64,000 bases of DNA from Trebonia sp963822615. Its GTDB lineage: Bacteria > Actinomycetota > Actinomycetes > Streptosporangiales > Streptosporangiaceae. Location: NCBI GenBank assembly GCA_963822615.1, contig CAWGIM010000010.1, positions 62,001 to 126,000 of the forward strand, given 5' to 3'. The position numbers were made by a program, and so were the translations under genes. The notes beneath the pieces were generated by a model. It was given only the letters and a program-made list of their open reading frames with translations. It was not told the origin of the DNA and made no database searches. Shown in pieces: positions 51,290 through 60,085 of this stretch; positions within the stretch are counted from its first letter, which is position 1; the number at the start of each line of letters is the position of its first letter.

Positions 51290-52132
51290 ATGAAGATTGA
51301 TTCCCTGTCCGGTCAGCACGTCGCGATCCTCGGCGGTAGCAGCGGCATCGGCCTCGGCACAGCGGAGTTCCTGCTGGAGTCCGGCGCCGTCGTCACCATC
51401 ACCGGGCGTCGTCCGGCCCTGCTTGACGACGCGCGCGAGCAACTGGCCGCGCGCACCGGAGCGGGAGCGGACCGGCTGCGCGTCGTCGCGTCCGACGCCT
51501 GTGACGCCGACGAGGTCGACGCCGCCCTGACCGCGGCCGCCGACGACGAGGGACAGCTCGCCGCCATCTTCGTCCCGGCCGGCGGCACCGAGGACTTCCG
51601 GTCGGTCCTCGACCACACGGTCGAGTCCGTCCTCGCGGACTACGTTGGCAACGTCGCGCCGCTGGTCAACGCCATCACCCGGGGCGCACCGCGGATGATG
51701 CGGGCCGGCGGCTCGATCGTGGCCGTTTCCTCGGTGGCGTCGATCTTGTCCTCGACCGGCATCTCGTCCTACGGCGCGGCCAACGCGGCCCTGGACCAGT
51801 ACGTCCGCTTCGCCGCGGACGAACTGGGGGCGCACCGCATCCGCGTCAACGCGGTCCGCCCTGGCCTGACCACCAACCGGCGCGACTCGCACCACCTGGA
51901 GGACGAGGCGTTCCTCGCCCACTTCCGCGCGATCACCCCGCTGGGCGACTACGGGTTCCCCGAGGACTTCGCCCCGATGGTCGGCCTGCTGCTGAGCGCG
52001 GAGACCAGGTGGATCACCGGGCAGGTCTTCTCGATCGACGGCGGGTTCTCGCTGCGGGGGCACGGCGGTGGCGCCACCACCGTCTCGTCCGTGCTGTCGG
52101 ACCTGCAGGAGGCCGACGGCTCAGCAGGCTGA
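51290..52132 (+). CDS. SDR-family protein with the catalytic Lys replaced by Asn
   Basis: A 280-residue paralogue of the protein at 49434, sharing HVAILGGSSGIGLGTAEFLL, IVAVSSVASILSSTG, QYVRFAADELG, RVNAVRPGLT and ITGQVFSIDGGFSLRGHGGG. The active-site motif reads SYGAANAALDQY, so the usual Y-x3-K is Y-x3-N. Because this Lys positions the cofactor ribose and lowers the Tyr pKa, ordinary dehydrogenase activity may be lost. It could be a regulatory or heteromeric subunit of the first SDR (inference). Confidence 0.9.
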   Translation: MKIDSLSGQHVAILGGSSGIGLGTAEFLLESGAVVTITGRRPALLDDAREQLAARTGAGADRLRVVASDACDADEVDAALTAAADDEGQLAAIFVPAGGTEDFRSVLDHTVESVLADYVGNVAPLVNAITRGAPRMMRAGGSIVAVSSVASILSSTGISSYGAANAALDQYVRFAADELGAHRIRVNAVRPGLTTNRRDSHHLEDEAFLAHFRAITPLGDYGFPEDFAPMVGLLLSAETRWITGQVFSIDGGFSLRGHGGGATTVSSVLSDLQEADGSAG

Positions 52133-52136
52133 GTTT

Positions 52137-52715
52137 TCAGGACGCCTCGAGCAGCACCCGCAGCCGGGCCAGGCAGCGCCCGCGGGTGGGACCGATGCTG
52201 CCGACCGGGACGCCGAGCTCGTCCGAGATCTCCGCGTAGGACGCGGGCGGGTCCGCCATCAGCATCTCCATCAGCCGCTGCCAGTGCTGCGGGAGCTGGG
52301 TCATTGCCTGGCGGACGACGACGGCGCGCTCCTGGGCGAGCAGCGCCTCGTCGATCTCCGGCTCGTGCGACGCGGCCGCCTCCTCGAACGGGTCGTCCGC
52401 GTAGGAGAGCACCACCCGCTTGCGGTTGGCCAGGCAGCGCAGGCACTCGTTGCGGGCGGTGGACGCGAGCCAGGAGCCGACCCGGTCGGCGTGCTCGATC
52501 CGGTCGACGTGCTCGATGAGCCGCATCCAGGTCGTCTGGAACACGTCGGCCGCGTCGCTCTCCACCAGCTTGAAGTCCCGCGTGATGGACCAGATCAGCC
52601 GGCCGTACTTGTCGACCAGGCGCTCCCAGGCCTGCCGGTCGCCGTTGGCGGCCTGCCGCAGCAGCCTGGTGGCATCGAGATCGATGACATCTGAATTCCC
52701 CCGGTTAGTAGGCAC
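52137..52715 (-). CDS. ECF-type RNA polymerase sigma factor
   Basis: A 192-residue protein. Region 2 runs QAWERLVDKYGRLIWSITRD to DVFQTTWMRLIEHVDRI, with GSWLASTARNECLRCLANRK. Region 4 has QLPQHWQRLMEMLMADPPAS, then YAEISDELGVPVGSIGPTRG as its HTH. The GTG at 52715 lies within the last codons of the sugar transferase gene (11-bp overlap), so translation is probably coupled. No anti-sigma gene is adjacent. This arrangement suggests expression together with EPS initiation and possibly control of EPS promoters. Confidence 0.9.
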   Translation of the reverse strand: MPTNRGNSDVIDLDATRLLRQAANGDRQAWERLVDKYGRLIWSITRDFKLVESDAADVFQTTWMRLIEHVDRIEHADRVGSWLASTARNECLRCLANRKRVVLSYADDPFEEAAASHEPEIDEALLAQERAVVVRQAMTQLPQHWQRLMEMLMADPPASYAEISDELGVPVGSIGPTRGRCLARLRVLLEAS

Positions 52716-54159
52716 CGGCCCCCCTGAATATCACTGAGATGGTTTTCCACAAGATCTGCAGGTCGAGCGCGAGCGACCAGTTCTCGACGTAGCGCAGGTC
52801 CAGCCGCACCGACTCCTCCCACGTCAGGTCCGACCGCCCGTTGACCTGCCACATCCCGGTCAGCCCGGGCTTTACCGCCAGCCGCCGGCGCACGTGGTCG
52901 GCGTACACCGCTGTCTCCGCGGGCAGCGCGGGCCGCGGCCCGACCAGCGACATCTCGCCCCGCAGGACGTTGAAAAGCTGCGGCAGCTCATCCAGCGACC
53001 ACTTGCGCAGCCGCACCCCGACCGCGGTGATGCGCGGGTCGCGGCGCATCTTGAACAGCACCCCGTCGGAGTCGTTCTGCTCCCTGACCTCGGCTAGCCG
53101 CGACTCCGCGTCCACCACCATGGTGCGGAACTTGTAGATGGTGAACGGCTCGCCGCCCTTGCCCACCCGGGTCTGGGTGAACAGCGCCGGGCCGTGGTCG
53201 GTCAGCCGGACGGCCAGCGCGATCACGATCAGCAGCGGCGCCAGGAAGAGCAGCCCGACCGCCGCCGCGGAGCGGTCGAACAGGTCCTTGACTACCTGCC
53301 GGGGGCCGCTTAGCTGCGGGTGGTCCACGTGCAGCAGGGTCAGCCCGGCCGTCGGCCGTACCGTCGTGCGCGGCCCCGCCACGTCGAGCAGCGCCGGGGC
53401 GACGCACAGGTCGGTGCCGGTCTTCTCCAGTTCCCAGGCGAGGGTCCGCAGCTTCACGCCGTCCATCTCCGGGCAGGAGAGCACGGCCACCGTGCCGGCG
53501 TTGAGGTTGCGCACTACGGTGGCGGCGTCGTCAAGGTCGCCCACCACCGGGACCCCGGCCACGTCGCTGACCGCCGGCTGGCCGGCCGGCAAGCAGGCGG
53601 CTACTACCTCCAGGCCGTGGTACGGCTCCCGGCGCAGTTCGCTCACCAGTTGCCTGACCGCCCCCTGGTGGCCGACGGCGACGACGGTGGACATGCACCG
53701 GCCCCGGCCCCGCATCCGGTGCAGCCGCTTGCGCAGCGCCAGCCTGACCGCCAGGTCCAGCAGCACGATGACCTGCATGCTGATCAGCAGGTAGACCCGG
53801 GACAGCTCGTTGTTCACCGCGTAGGAGATGAGCGCGAGCGCCCCGGTCAGGCACAGCCCCGCGTTGAGCACCCGGCGGAACTCGTCCGAGCCGGTGCCGA
53901 GGTACCGGCGCTCGTAGCCGCCGAACACCCGCACCGTGAGGGTCCACAGCAGCGGCAGCGTCAGGCTGAGCAGCAGGTAGCGGTCATTCGGCTGCCCGCC
54001 GAAGCGCACCCAGACGGCCGCGATCGCCGCCACCACCGCGACCGAAAGGTCGGCCAGCACTAGTAGTCGAACGTAACTTCGTACCCAGGCACCCGACTGG
54101 CTGGCGATCCAGCTCGGCCGGTCACTGATAGTAGCGGCAACAGACGATGAATCAGACAT
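52705..54159 (-). CDS. Polyprenyl-phosphate sugar-1-phosphate transferase (EPS initiating enzyme, WbaP/CpsE-like)
   Basis: A 484-residue protein. Four to five N-terminal helices (LLVLADLSVAVVAAIAAVWV, LLLSLTLPLLWTLTVRVFGG) are followed by a CoA-binding-like domain (CMSTVVAVGHQGAVRQLVSE). The C-terminal bacterial sugar transferase domain has VKDLFDRSAAAVGLLFLAPL, FTIYKFRTMVVDAESRL, WSLDELPQLFNVLRGEMSLV then GPRP, and PGLTGMWQVNGRSDLTWEES. It loads the first sugar phosphate onto undecaprenyl phosphate. ATG 54159 was chosen; GTG 54195 is also open. It is followed without gap by the ECF sigma gene. Confidence 0.9.
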   Translation of the reverse strand: MSDSSSVAATISDRPSWIASQSGAWVRSYVRLLVLADLSVAVVAAIAAVWVRFGGQPNDRYLLLSLTLPLLWTLTVRVFGGYERRYLGTGSDEFRRVLNAGLCLTGALALISYAVNNELSRVYLLISMQVIVLLDLAVRLALRKRLHRMRGRGRCMSTVVAVGHQGAVRQLVSELRREPYHGLEVVAACLPAGQPAVSDVAGVPVVGDLDDAATVVRNLNAGTVAVLSCPEMDGVKLRTLAWELEKTGTDLCVAPALLDVAGPRTTVRPTAGLTLLHVDHPQLSGPRQVVKDLFDRSAAAVGLLFLAPLLIVIALAVRLTDHGPALFTQTRVGKGGEPFTIYKFRTMVVDAESRLAEVREQNDSDGVLFKMRRDPRITAVGVRLRKWSLDELPQLFNVLRGEMSLVGPRPALPAETAVYADHVRRRLAVKPGLTGMWQVNGRSDLTWEESVRLDLRYVENWSLALDLQILWKTISVIFRGAGAY

Positions 54160-54547
54160 ACCAGACACACCAAACCCCACCCCTCGATGTGTCACGACGG
54201 CTTCGGCACGAAGTCGTGCCCCCCTGGCCTTCGCACCGGTCGGTTGAAACCTGAGCGATTACCCACTGCCAGGAACCGAGCCGGAGATGCCACCATATGC
54301 GACATGAGCAGCCAAAACGGTGGCTGTTTGGTGGCAGCCAGGCTGCATCCGCCAGTGACAACGATGCACAGAAAGTGGTCATTTCACACAAAAACGTAAG
54401 CAGAAGCGACTAAAGCGACCGTTTCCCCCGAACCGCCGGCCGCCGCCAAGAGTCATCCGGGCCAGTCAGCCGGAGTATCAGTTATTCGAATCTATATTCG
54501 AATAACTGACTAAATGGGAACCGGGCGTCCCCGCGGCCCCAGGCCGG
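54160..54547. other. 388-nt intergenic region upstream of the sugar transferase
   Basis: No convincing gene. It contains a short inverted repeat CACGAC / GTCGTG about 54194-54220 near the transferase start, an unusually A-rich stretch (about 54378-54400, ACACAAAAACGTAAGC), and an AT-rich perfect inverted repeat at 54478-54509. The GTATCA at 54475-54480 overlaps that repeat and does not point at a nearby gene start, unlike the other copies. Confidence 0.5.
54478..54509. repeat. AT-rich perfect inverted repeat, 14-bp arms
   Basis: TCAGTTATTCGAAT (54478-54491), a 4-nt loop CTAT, then ATTCGAATAACTGA (54496-54509). It follows the mazG stop (minus-strand gene ending at 54548), so it may be the terminator of the mfd-side operon. 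The TTCGAA-centred arms could also be an operator. The low GC stands out sharply against its neighbours. Confidence 0.7.
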
Positions 54548-55558
54548 CTACTGGCCGGCCGACGCCTGCCGTTCCCGCTCGCGGACCGCGGCGGCGAAGC
54601 GGCGGGCCGCCGCACGCAGCTCGAGCTCCGGGTCAAGGCCAGCCCGGCGGGCGCGCGCCACCAGGTCCATCAGCAGGTCGCCGAGGTGCTGGCCGTCCAG
54701 CGCGGGCGGGCCGTCAGGGCCAGGGTCACCGTCGGCGGTGACGGGCGCGCCAGCGTCGATCCCGGCCCGCTCGGCCCGCCGCTGCAGTTGCGCCGCCAGC
54801 GACAGCGCGGGCTGCCCGAAGGGCACCCCGTCCAGTGCCGACGGCGCGGCGGTCTCGCGGCCGGCCGGGGCCGACCCGGCCTTCGCCGCCCGCTCCGCCC
54901 GCTTGATCTCTTCCCAGTTGGCGTTGACGTCCGCCGCCGACGACACCGAAACGGAGCCGAAGACGTGCGGGTGCCGCCGCACCAGCTTGGCCGCCAGCGT
55001 GTCGGCCACGTCGTCGATGGTGAACCCGCCGTCCGCGGCGGGCCGCTCGGCGGCGATCCGGGCGTGAAAGAACGCCTGGAACATGACGTCGCCGATCTCC
55101 TCCCGCAGCCCCGCCAGGTCGCCGTCCTCGATCGTCTCGGCCGCCTCGTACGCCTCTTCGAGCAGGTACCTGAGCAGCGACTGGTGGGTCTGCTCACGGT
55201 CCCAGGGGCACGACACCCGCAGCGTGTCCATGATCGACACCAGGTCGAGCAGGTGCGCCCCGGGCAGGTCGGGTGCCCCGTCAAGCACCTGGTGCGGCAC
55301 CGTGAGCGCGTCCGGCCCGGCGAGGACGGCCGGGGCACCGGGCGGCGCCAGCCAGACCACCGGGCCGTCGGCACTCGCCGCCGCGGCGGCGGAAAGCTCA
55401 CCCACCGAGACCGGCACGCCCGCGGCGGCCAGGGCCGGGACCAGCGGGTGCCCGCCGTCCCCGGTGAGCACCAGCGCCGCCTCGCGCAGGGCCGACCAGG
55501 CCTGCCAGCTCAGCAGCCCGGGGACCACCCGCGGGCTGCTCAGCAGGACGGTCAGCAC
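54548..55558 (-). CDS. mazG: MazG-family nucleoside triphosphate pyrophosphohydrolase
   Basis: A 336-residue protein. The central MazG domain has SIMDTLRVSCPWDREQTHQS, LLEEAYEAAETIEDGDLAGL and REEIGDVMFQ, giving the E-E-x2-E and E-x2-D metal-binding motifs. HPHVFGSVSVSSAADVNANW, then EEIKRAE, follows. The N-terminal 100 residues (LLSSPRVVPGLLSWQAWSAL) are the extra domain of actinobacterial MazG. It hydrolyses NTPs to NMPs, removing aberrant nucleotides. The GTG at 55558 overlaps the SurA-like stop by 7 bp. Confidence 0.9.
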   Translation of the reverse strand: MLTVLLSSPRVVPGLLSWQAWSALREAALVLTGDGGHPLVPALAAAGVPVSVGELSAAAAASADGPVVWLAPPGAPAVLAGPDALTVPHQVLDGAPDLPGAHLLDLVSIMDTLRVSCPWDREQTHQSLLRYLLEEAYEAAETIEDGDLAGLREEIGDVMFQAFFHARIAAERPAADGGFTIDDVADTLAAKLVRRHPHVFGSVSVSSAADVNANWEEIKRAERAAKAGSAPAGRETAAPSALDGVPFGQPALSLAAQLQRRAERAGIDAGAPVTADGDPGPDGPPALDGQHLGDLLMDLVARARRAGLDPELELRAAARRFAAAVRERERQASAGQ

Positions 55559-56253
55559 GCCGGGGTGAGGCCCTGGGTGGACGCGGGCGAGGGAACGCCC
55601 GCCGGCCGGGACAGGGTGTCAGGCGCGGCCACCACCATGAACGAGCTCGGGTCGTAGTCGAACCGGCCGAACTGCGGGCTGACCTGGATGTTAAGCGACT
55701 TGGCGGCGGTGCACTGAGCCTTGTCGATCGAGGCGCTGAACGCGTTCTGCTGCGCGGTCGAGGTCGGCTCCTTGCCGCCGTTCTGCTGCCGGGCGAACGC
55801 GTCCTGCTGCGCCTCCCACCGGCCGACCTGCTGGAAAAGCTGCGGCGGGACCCCGTTGGCGACCAGCAGCTCGGCCGTGCTGCTGAACCCGTTGCTGCTG
55901 GCCACCGCGGACAGCGAGGAAAGGCCCTGCGCCGCCTGCGCCTGGGTGACGCTGATGCCCTTGGACGCCGCTATCTGGTCCATCACCGAGAACCTGATCA
56001 TCCAGGACAGCACTTCGCGCGGCATCTCGGCCGCGGTGATCGGGAGGCTGCTGCCGTACGGCTTGGCCGCCGCCTGCAGGTTGGACACCTGCGTGTCGAG
56101 CGCGGAGGAGGTGATCCGCTGGCTGCCGACGGTCGCCGCCGCGCCCACCTTCACCGGGGAACAGGCGGCGAGCAGCGCGCAGGCGCCAAGGCCGACGGCA
56201 CCGAGGACGGCCACCCGGCGGCCCCTCTTGACAAGATGACCCCTGCGAGACAC
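55552..56253 (-). CDS. SurA N-domain-like lipoprotein
   Basis: A 233-residue lipoprotein. The signal RRVAVLGAVGLGACALLAAC gives an LLAAC lipobox, followed by VGSQRITSSALDTQVSNLQA, the start of a SurA_N/trigger-factor-like helical chaperone domain. No PPIase domain is present. GTG 56253 was chosen because AAGGGG lies 7 nt upstream; GTG 56286 is possible. The gene order mfd - surA-like - mazG is well conserved in actinobacteria. The role in secretion or folding is presumed. Confidence 0.8.
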   Translation of the reverse strand: MSRRGHLVKRGRRVAVLGAVGLGACALLAACSPVKVGAAATVGSQRITSSALDTQVSNLQAAAKPYGSSLPITAAEMPREVLSWMIRFSVMDQIAASKGISVTQAQAAQGLSSLSAVASSNGFSSTAELLVANGVPPQLFQQVGRWEAQQDAFARQQNGGKEPTSTAQQNAFSASIDKAQCTAAKSLNIQVSPQFGRFDYDPSSFMVVAAPDTLSRPAGVPSPASTQGLTPAC

Positions 56254-56296
56254 CGGCAACCCCTTCAAGCGTGAAACGTCAGCCACGGCAGTAACT

Positions 56297-59200
56297 TTAC
56301 GACTCGGACAGTACCGAACTGACGACCTCCGCGCACCAGGCCAGCAGCTCGGTGTCGCGCAGCGGCGTCCCGCCGAAGCCCCCGCTCGAGGCTCCGGCCT
56401 TCGGCACCGGTACCAGCATGGTACGCACCGCGGGCTTGAGCAGCGTCTTGGGGTATAGCCGCTGAACCCGCACCGTACGCGAATCAGGCAGCTCCACCGG
56501 GGCAAACCGCACGTGCGAGCCCTGCAGGGTGATATCGGTCAGCCCGGCCCGCCGGGCCGACGACCGCAGCCGGGCCACGTCGAGCAGCGTGACCACCGGC
56601 ACCGGCAGCTCGCCGTAGCGGTCGCGCAGCTCGTCGCGGACGGCGGCCACGTCGTCCGCGGAGTCGATGGCGGCGATCGAGGTGTAGGCCGCGAGCCGCA
56701 GCCGCTCGCCCGGGATGTAGTCATGCGGTATGTGCGCGTTGACCGGCAGCTCGACCCGGACCTCGGGCCGCTCGGCGGGCGCGTCCTCCTTCAGCTCGCG
56801 CACCGCCTCGCCGATCATCCGGATGTAGAGGTCGAAGCCGACCCCGGCGATGTGGCCCGACTGCTCGCCGCCGAGCAGGTTGCCCGCACCGCGGATCTCC
56901 AGGTCCTTGAGCGCCACGTACATGCCGGCGCCGATCTCGGTGTGCTGGGCCACCGTCGCCAGCCGCTCGTGGGCGGTCTCGGTCAGCGGCTTCTCGGCCG
57001 GGTAGAGGAAGTACGCGTAGGCCCGCTCCCGGCTGCGGCCGACCCGGCCGCGCAGCTGGTGGAGCTGGGACAGTCCCTGCGCGTCGGCCCGGTCCACGAT
57101 CAGCGTGTTCGCGTTGGGGATGTCCAGGCCGGACTCGACGATGGTCGTCGCGACCAGCACGTCGAACTCCCGGTCCCAGAAGCCGATCATGATCCGCTCG
57201 AGCTCGTGCTCGTTCATCTGCCCGTGCGCGACCGCGATCCGCGCTTCCGGCACCAGCTCGCCGATCCGGGCGGCGACCTTCTTGATCGACTGCACCCGGT
57301 TGTGCACGAAGAACACCTGGCCGTCGCGCAGCAGCTCGCGCCGGACGGCCGCGGTGATCTGCTTCTCGTCGTAGGCGCCGACGAAGGTGAGCACCGGGTG
57401 CCGCTCCTCGGGCGGGGTCAGGATGGTGGACATCTCGCGGATGCCCGCCACCCCCATCTCCAGCGTGCGCGGGATCGGGGTGGCGGACATCGCGAGCACG
57501 TCCACCTCGGTCCGCAGCCGCTTCAGGTACTCCTTGTGCTCGACCCCGAACCGCTGCTCCTCGTCGATCACCACCAGGCCGAGCTGCTTGAACCGGGTCT
57601 CCGGCGAGAGCAGCCGGTGGGTGCCGATCACCACGTCGACGGTGCCGTCGGCCAGGCCGCGCTGGGTCTCCGCCACCTCCGCGGCGGTCTGGAACCTGGA
57701 CATCGGCTTCACGGTGACCGGGAAAGCCGAGTACCGTTCGGAAAAAGTGTTGAAGTGCTGCTGCGCGAGGATGGTGGTGGGCACCAGCACCGCGACCTGC
57801 TTGCCGTCCTGCACCGCCTTGAACGCGGCCCTGACCGCGATCTCGGTCTTCCCGTAGCCCACGTCGCCGCAGATCAGCCGGTCCATCGGGACCGGCTTCT
57901 CCATGTCGAGCTTGACCTCGTCGATGGCCATGAGCTGGTCCGGCGTCTCCACGTAGGGAAAGGCGTCCTCAAGCTCCCGCTGCCACGGCGTGTCCGGCCC
58001 GAACGCGTGCCCGGGCGAAGCCATCCGGGCGGAGTACAGCCGGATCAGCTCGGCTGCGATCTCGCGGACCGCCTTGCGCGCCCGGCCCTTGGTCTTGGCC
58101 CAGTCCGCCCCGCCGAGCCGGTGCAGCGCCGGCGCCTCGCCGCCGACGTACTTGGTCACCTCGTCAAGCTGGTCGGTCGGCACGTACAGCCGGTCGGCCG
58201 GGTGGCCGCGCTTGCCTGGCGCGTACTCGAGCACCAGGTAGTCGCGGGTCGCCCCGGCCGCCGTGCGCGAGGTCAGCTCGACGAAGCGGCCCACCCCGTG
58301 CTGCTCGTGGACCACGTAGTCGCCCGGCTTGAGCTGCAGCGGGTCCACCCCGCCGCGCCGCCGGGCGGACGGCATCCGCCGCTCGTCGCGGGTGCTCGGC
58401 CGGGATGCGCCGCGGGCCGCGAAGTCGGCCTCGGTGAGCACCGCGAGCCGCACCGCGGGCCAGCTGAACCCCTGCTGCAGCTCGCCCGTCGCCACGTAGG
58501 GCACGCCCGCCTCGGGCGGGCCGTCGATGTCGCCCTCGCGAGCCCCGAACCCCTCGCCGCGCAGCACCTCGGCCAGCCGCTTGGCCGGCCCGTGCCCCTC
58601 GGTGACCAGCACCACCCGCCAGCCCTCGGTGAGCCACTGGCGCACGTCCGCGAGCATGCGGCTGGTCTCGCCGCGGTAGGCGGCGGCGGGCGACGCGTCA
58701 ATGACGACGCCGAACGGGTGCGGCTGGCCCTCGCCGGCCGGCTCCTCGTCCAGCGGGCCGTCCGGATCTTCGGTTACCCCGAACGGGGCCAGCGTCCACC
58801 AGGCGACTCCCAGCTCGGCCGCCGCCTCCCGGATCGCCTCGATCGGCTGGAAGGCCGAGCCGCCCAGGTCGACCGGCGCCTCACCGCCCGCGGCGGCGCT
58901 CGCCCAGGATGCCTCGAGGAACTCCTGGCTGGTCGCCACCAGCTCGACCGCGCGGGTCCTGATCCGCTCCGGGTCGCAGCCGAGCACCAGGCCGCCCAGC
59001 GGCACGTGGTCGAGCAGCAGCTCCATCCGGTCGGCGAGCACGGCCGAGAACGCCTCCATGCCCTCGACCGTGATGCCGTCGGCGATCTTGCCGAGGATCT
59101 CGGCCACGCCCGGGTGCCGGTCGGCCAGTTCCTTCGCGCGGGCGCGGACGGACGGGGTGAGCAGCAGCTCACGGCACGGCGGGGCCCACAGCCCGAGCGG

Positions 59201-59899
59201 CGCCTGGCCGGCCGAGCGCTGGTCGGCGACCTTGAAGACGCGGATCTCCTCCACCGTGTCGCCGAAGAACTCCACCCGCAGCGGGTGCTCCTCGGTCGGC
59301 GGGAACACGTCCAGCAGGCCGCCGCGAACCGCCAGCTCGCCGCGCTTGGTGACCATCTCGACCCGCGCGTAGCCGATCTCGATGAGCCGCCCGATCACGT
59401 CTTCCAGGTCGGCGTCGTCCCCGGCGGCCAGCCGGACCGGCACCAGGTCGCCCAGCCCGGCCACCACCGGCTGGAGCAGGGCGCGGACGGGGGCCACCAC
59501 CGCCCGCAGCGGTCCGCCGAGGGCACCGCTGTCGGCGGCCGGGTGCGCCAGGCGGCGCAGCACCGCGATGCGCTGGCCCACCGTGTCCGAGCGCGGGGAG
59601 AGCCGCTCGTGCGGCAGCGTCTCCCAGCCGGGGAAGGTGGCCACCGTGTCCGGGGGCAGGAAGGCACGCAGCGCCGCGGTCAGGTCGTCGGCCTCCCGGG
59701 CGGTCGCGGTAACCGCGAGCACGAACCGGCCGGGGCGGCCGTCCGCCCCGGCCGCCAGCGCCGCCGTGATCACCGGGCGCAGCGCGGACGGCGCGACCAG
59801 GTCACGCTCACTGTTTCCCGGTGTCCCCGGCTCGCTGGCCAGGGCGGTGCGGAGCTGGGGATCTTCGGCTACGGCGGCCAGTAGTCCGGCGAGGCTCAT
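56297..59899 (-). CDS. mfd: Transcription-repair coupling factor Mfd
   Basis: A 1200-residue protein. The UvrB-like N-terminal module (FPGWETLPHERLSPRSDTVG) is followed by the CarD-like RNA-polymerase-interaction domain (LKPGDYVVHEQHGVGRFVEL, about 518). The translocase has Walker A CGDVGYGKTEIAVRAAF (about 680), VVIDEEQRFGVEHKEY (DEEQ, about 778) and TTIVESGLDIPNANTLIVDR. The C-terminal TRCF domain ends near VSSVLSES. It removes stalled RNA polymerase and recruits UvrA. ATG 59899 (MSLAGLLAAVAEDPQLRTAL) is the family-like start. Intact full length. Confidence 0.95.
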   Translation of the reverse strand: MSLAGLLAAVAEDPQLRTALASEPGTPGNSERDLVAPSALRPVITAALAAGADGRPGRFVLAVTATAREADDLTAALRAFLPPDTVATFPGWETLPHERLSPRSDTVGQRIAVLRRLAHPAADSGALGGPLRAVVAPVRALLQPVVAGLGDLVPVRLAAGDDADLEDVIGRLIEIGYARVEMVTKRGELAVRGGLLDVFPPTEEHPLRVEFFGDTVEEIRVFKVADQRSAGQAPLGLWAPPCRELLLTPSVRARAKELADRHPGVAEILGKIADGITVEGMEAFSAVLADRMELLLDHVPLGGLVLGCDPERIRTRAVELVATSQEFLEASWASAAAGGEAPVDLGGSAFQPIEAIREAAAELGVAWWTLAPFGVTEDPDGPLDEEPAGEGQPHPFGVVIDASPAAAYRGETSRMLADVRQWLTEGWRVVLVTEGHGPAKRLAEVLRGEGFGAREGDIDGPPEAGVPYVATGELQQGFSWPAVRLAVLTEADFAARGASRPSTRDERRMPSARRRGGVDPLQLKPGDYVVHEQHGVGRFVELTSRTAAGATRDYLVLEYAPGKRGHPADRLYVPTDQLDEVTKYVGGEAPALHRLGGADWAKTKGRARKAVREIAAELIRLYSARMASPGHAFGPDTPWQRELEDAFPYVETPDQLMAIDEVKLDMEKPVPMDRLICGDVGYGKTEIAVRAAFKAVQDGKQVAVLVPTTILAQQHFNTFSERYSAFPVTVKPMSRFQTAAEVAETQRGLADGTVDVVIGTHRLLSPETRFKQLGLVVIDEEQRFGVEHKEYLKRLRTEVDVLAMSATPIPRTLEMGVAGIREMSTILTPPEERHPVLTFVGAYDEKQITAAVRRELLRDGQVFFVHNRVQSIKKVAARIGELVPEARIAVAHGQMNEHELERIMIGFWDREFDVLVATTIVESGLDIPNANTLIVDRADAQGLSQLHQLRGRVGRSRERAYAYFLYPAEKPLTETAHERLATVAQHTEIGAGMYVALKDLEIRGAGNLLGGEQSGHIAGVGFDLYIRMIGEAVRELKEDAPAERPEVRVELPVNAHIPHDYIPGERLRLAAYTSIAAIDSADDVAAVRDELRDRYGELPVPVVTLLDVARLRSSARRAGLTDITLQGSHVRFAPVELPDSRTVRVQRLYPKTLLKPAVRTMLVPVPKAGASSGGFGGTPLRDTELLAWCAEVVSSVLSES

Positions 59900-60085
59900 G
59901 TTGTCCCAAGGTGATAGCGATAAGGCTGAGGAGGGGCCGCGCACCGGTGCCTGCCGATCCACCAGGCAGGACTCAGAACTAGGAGGTCCCAGCACGCGCC
60001 CACGTCGACGCAGCAGCGTCAGGCGTCACCTCAAGTCTACGCCGGGCCAGAGCAGGCCCGCCCGCCGTCGGGCCCGCAGTCGCGC

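Noticed and set aside
54475..54480. GTATCA as a further EPS promoter element
   Set aside because: It points toward no nearby gene start and overlaps the arm of the AT-rich inverted repeat, so it was left out of the element set.
56513..59884. Very long open frame on the + strand across mfd
   Set aside because: It is antisense to the intact mfd gene. Its composition (Arg, Gly, His, Gln, Ala rich with no domain) is a GC-skew shadow.
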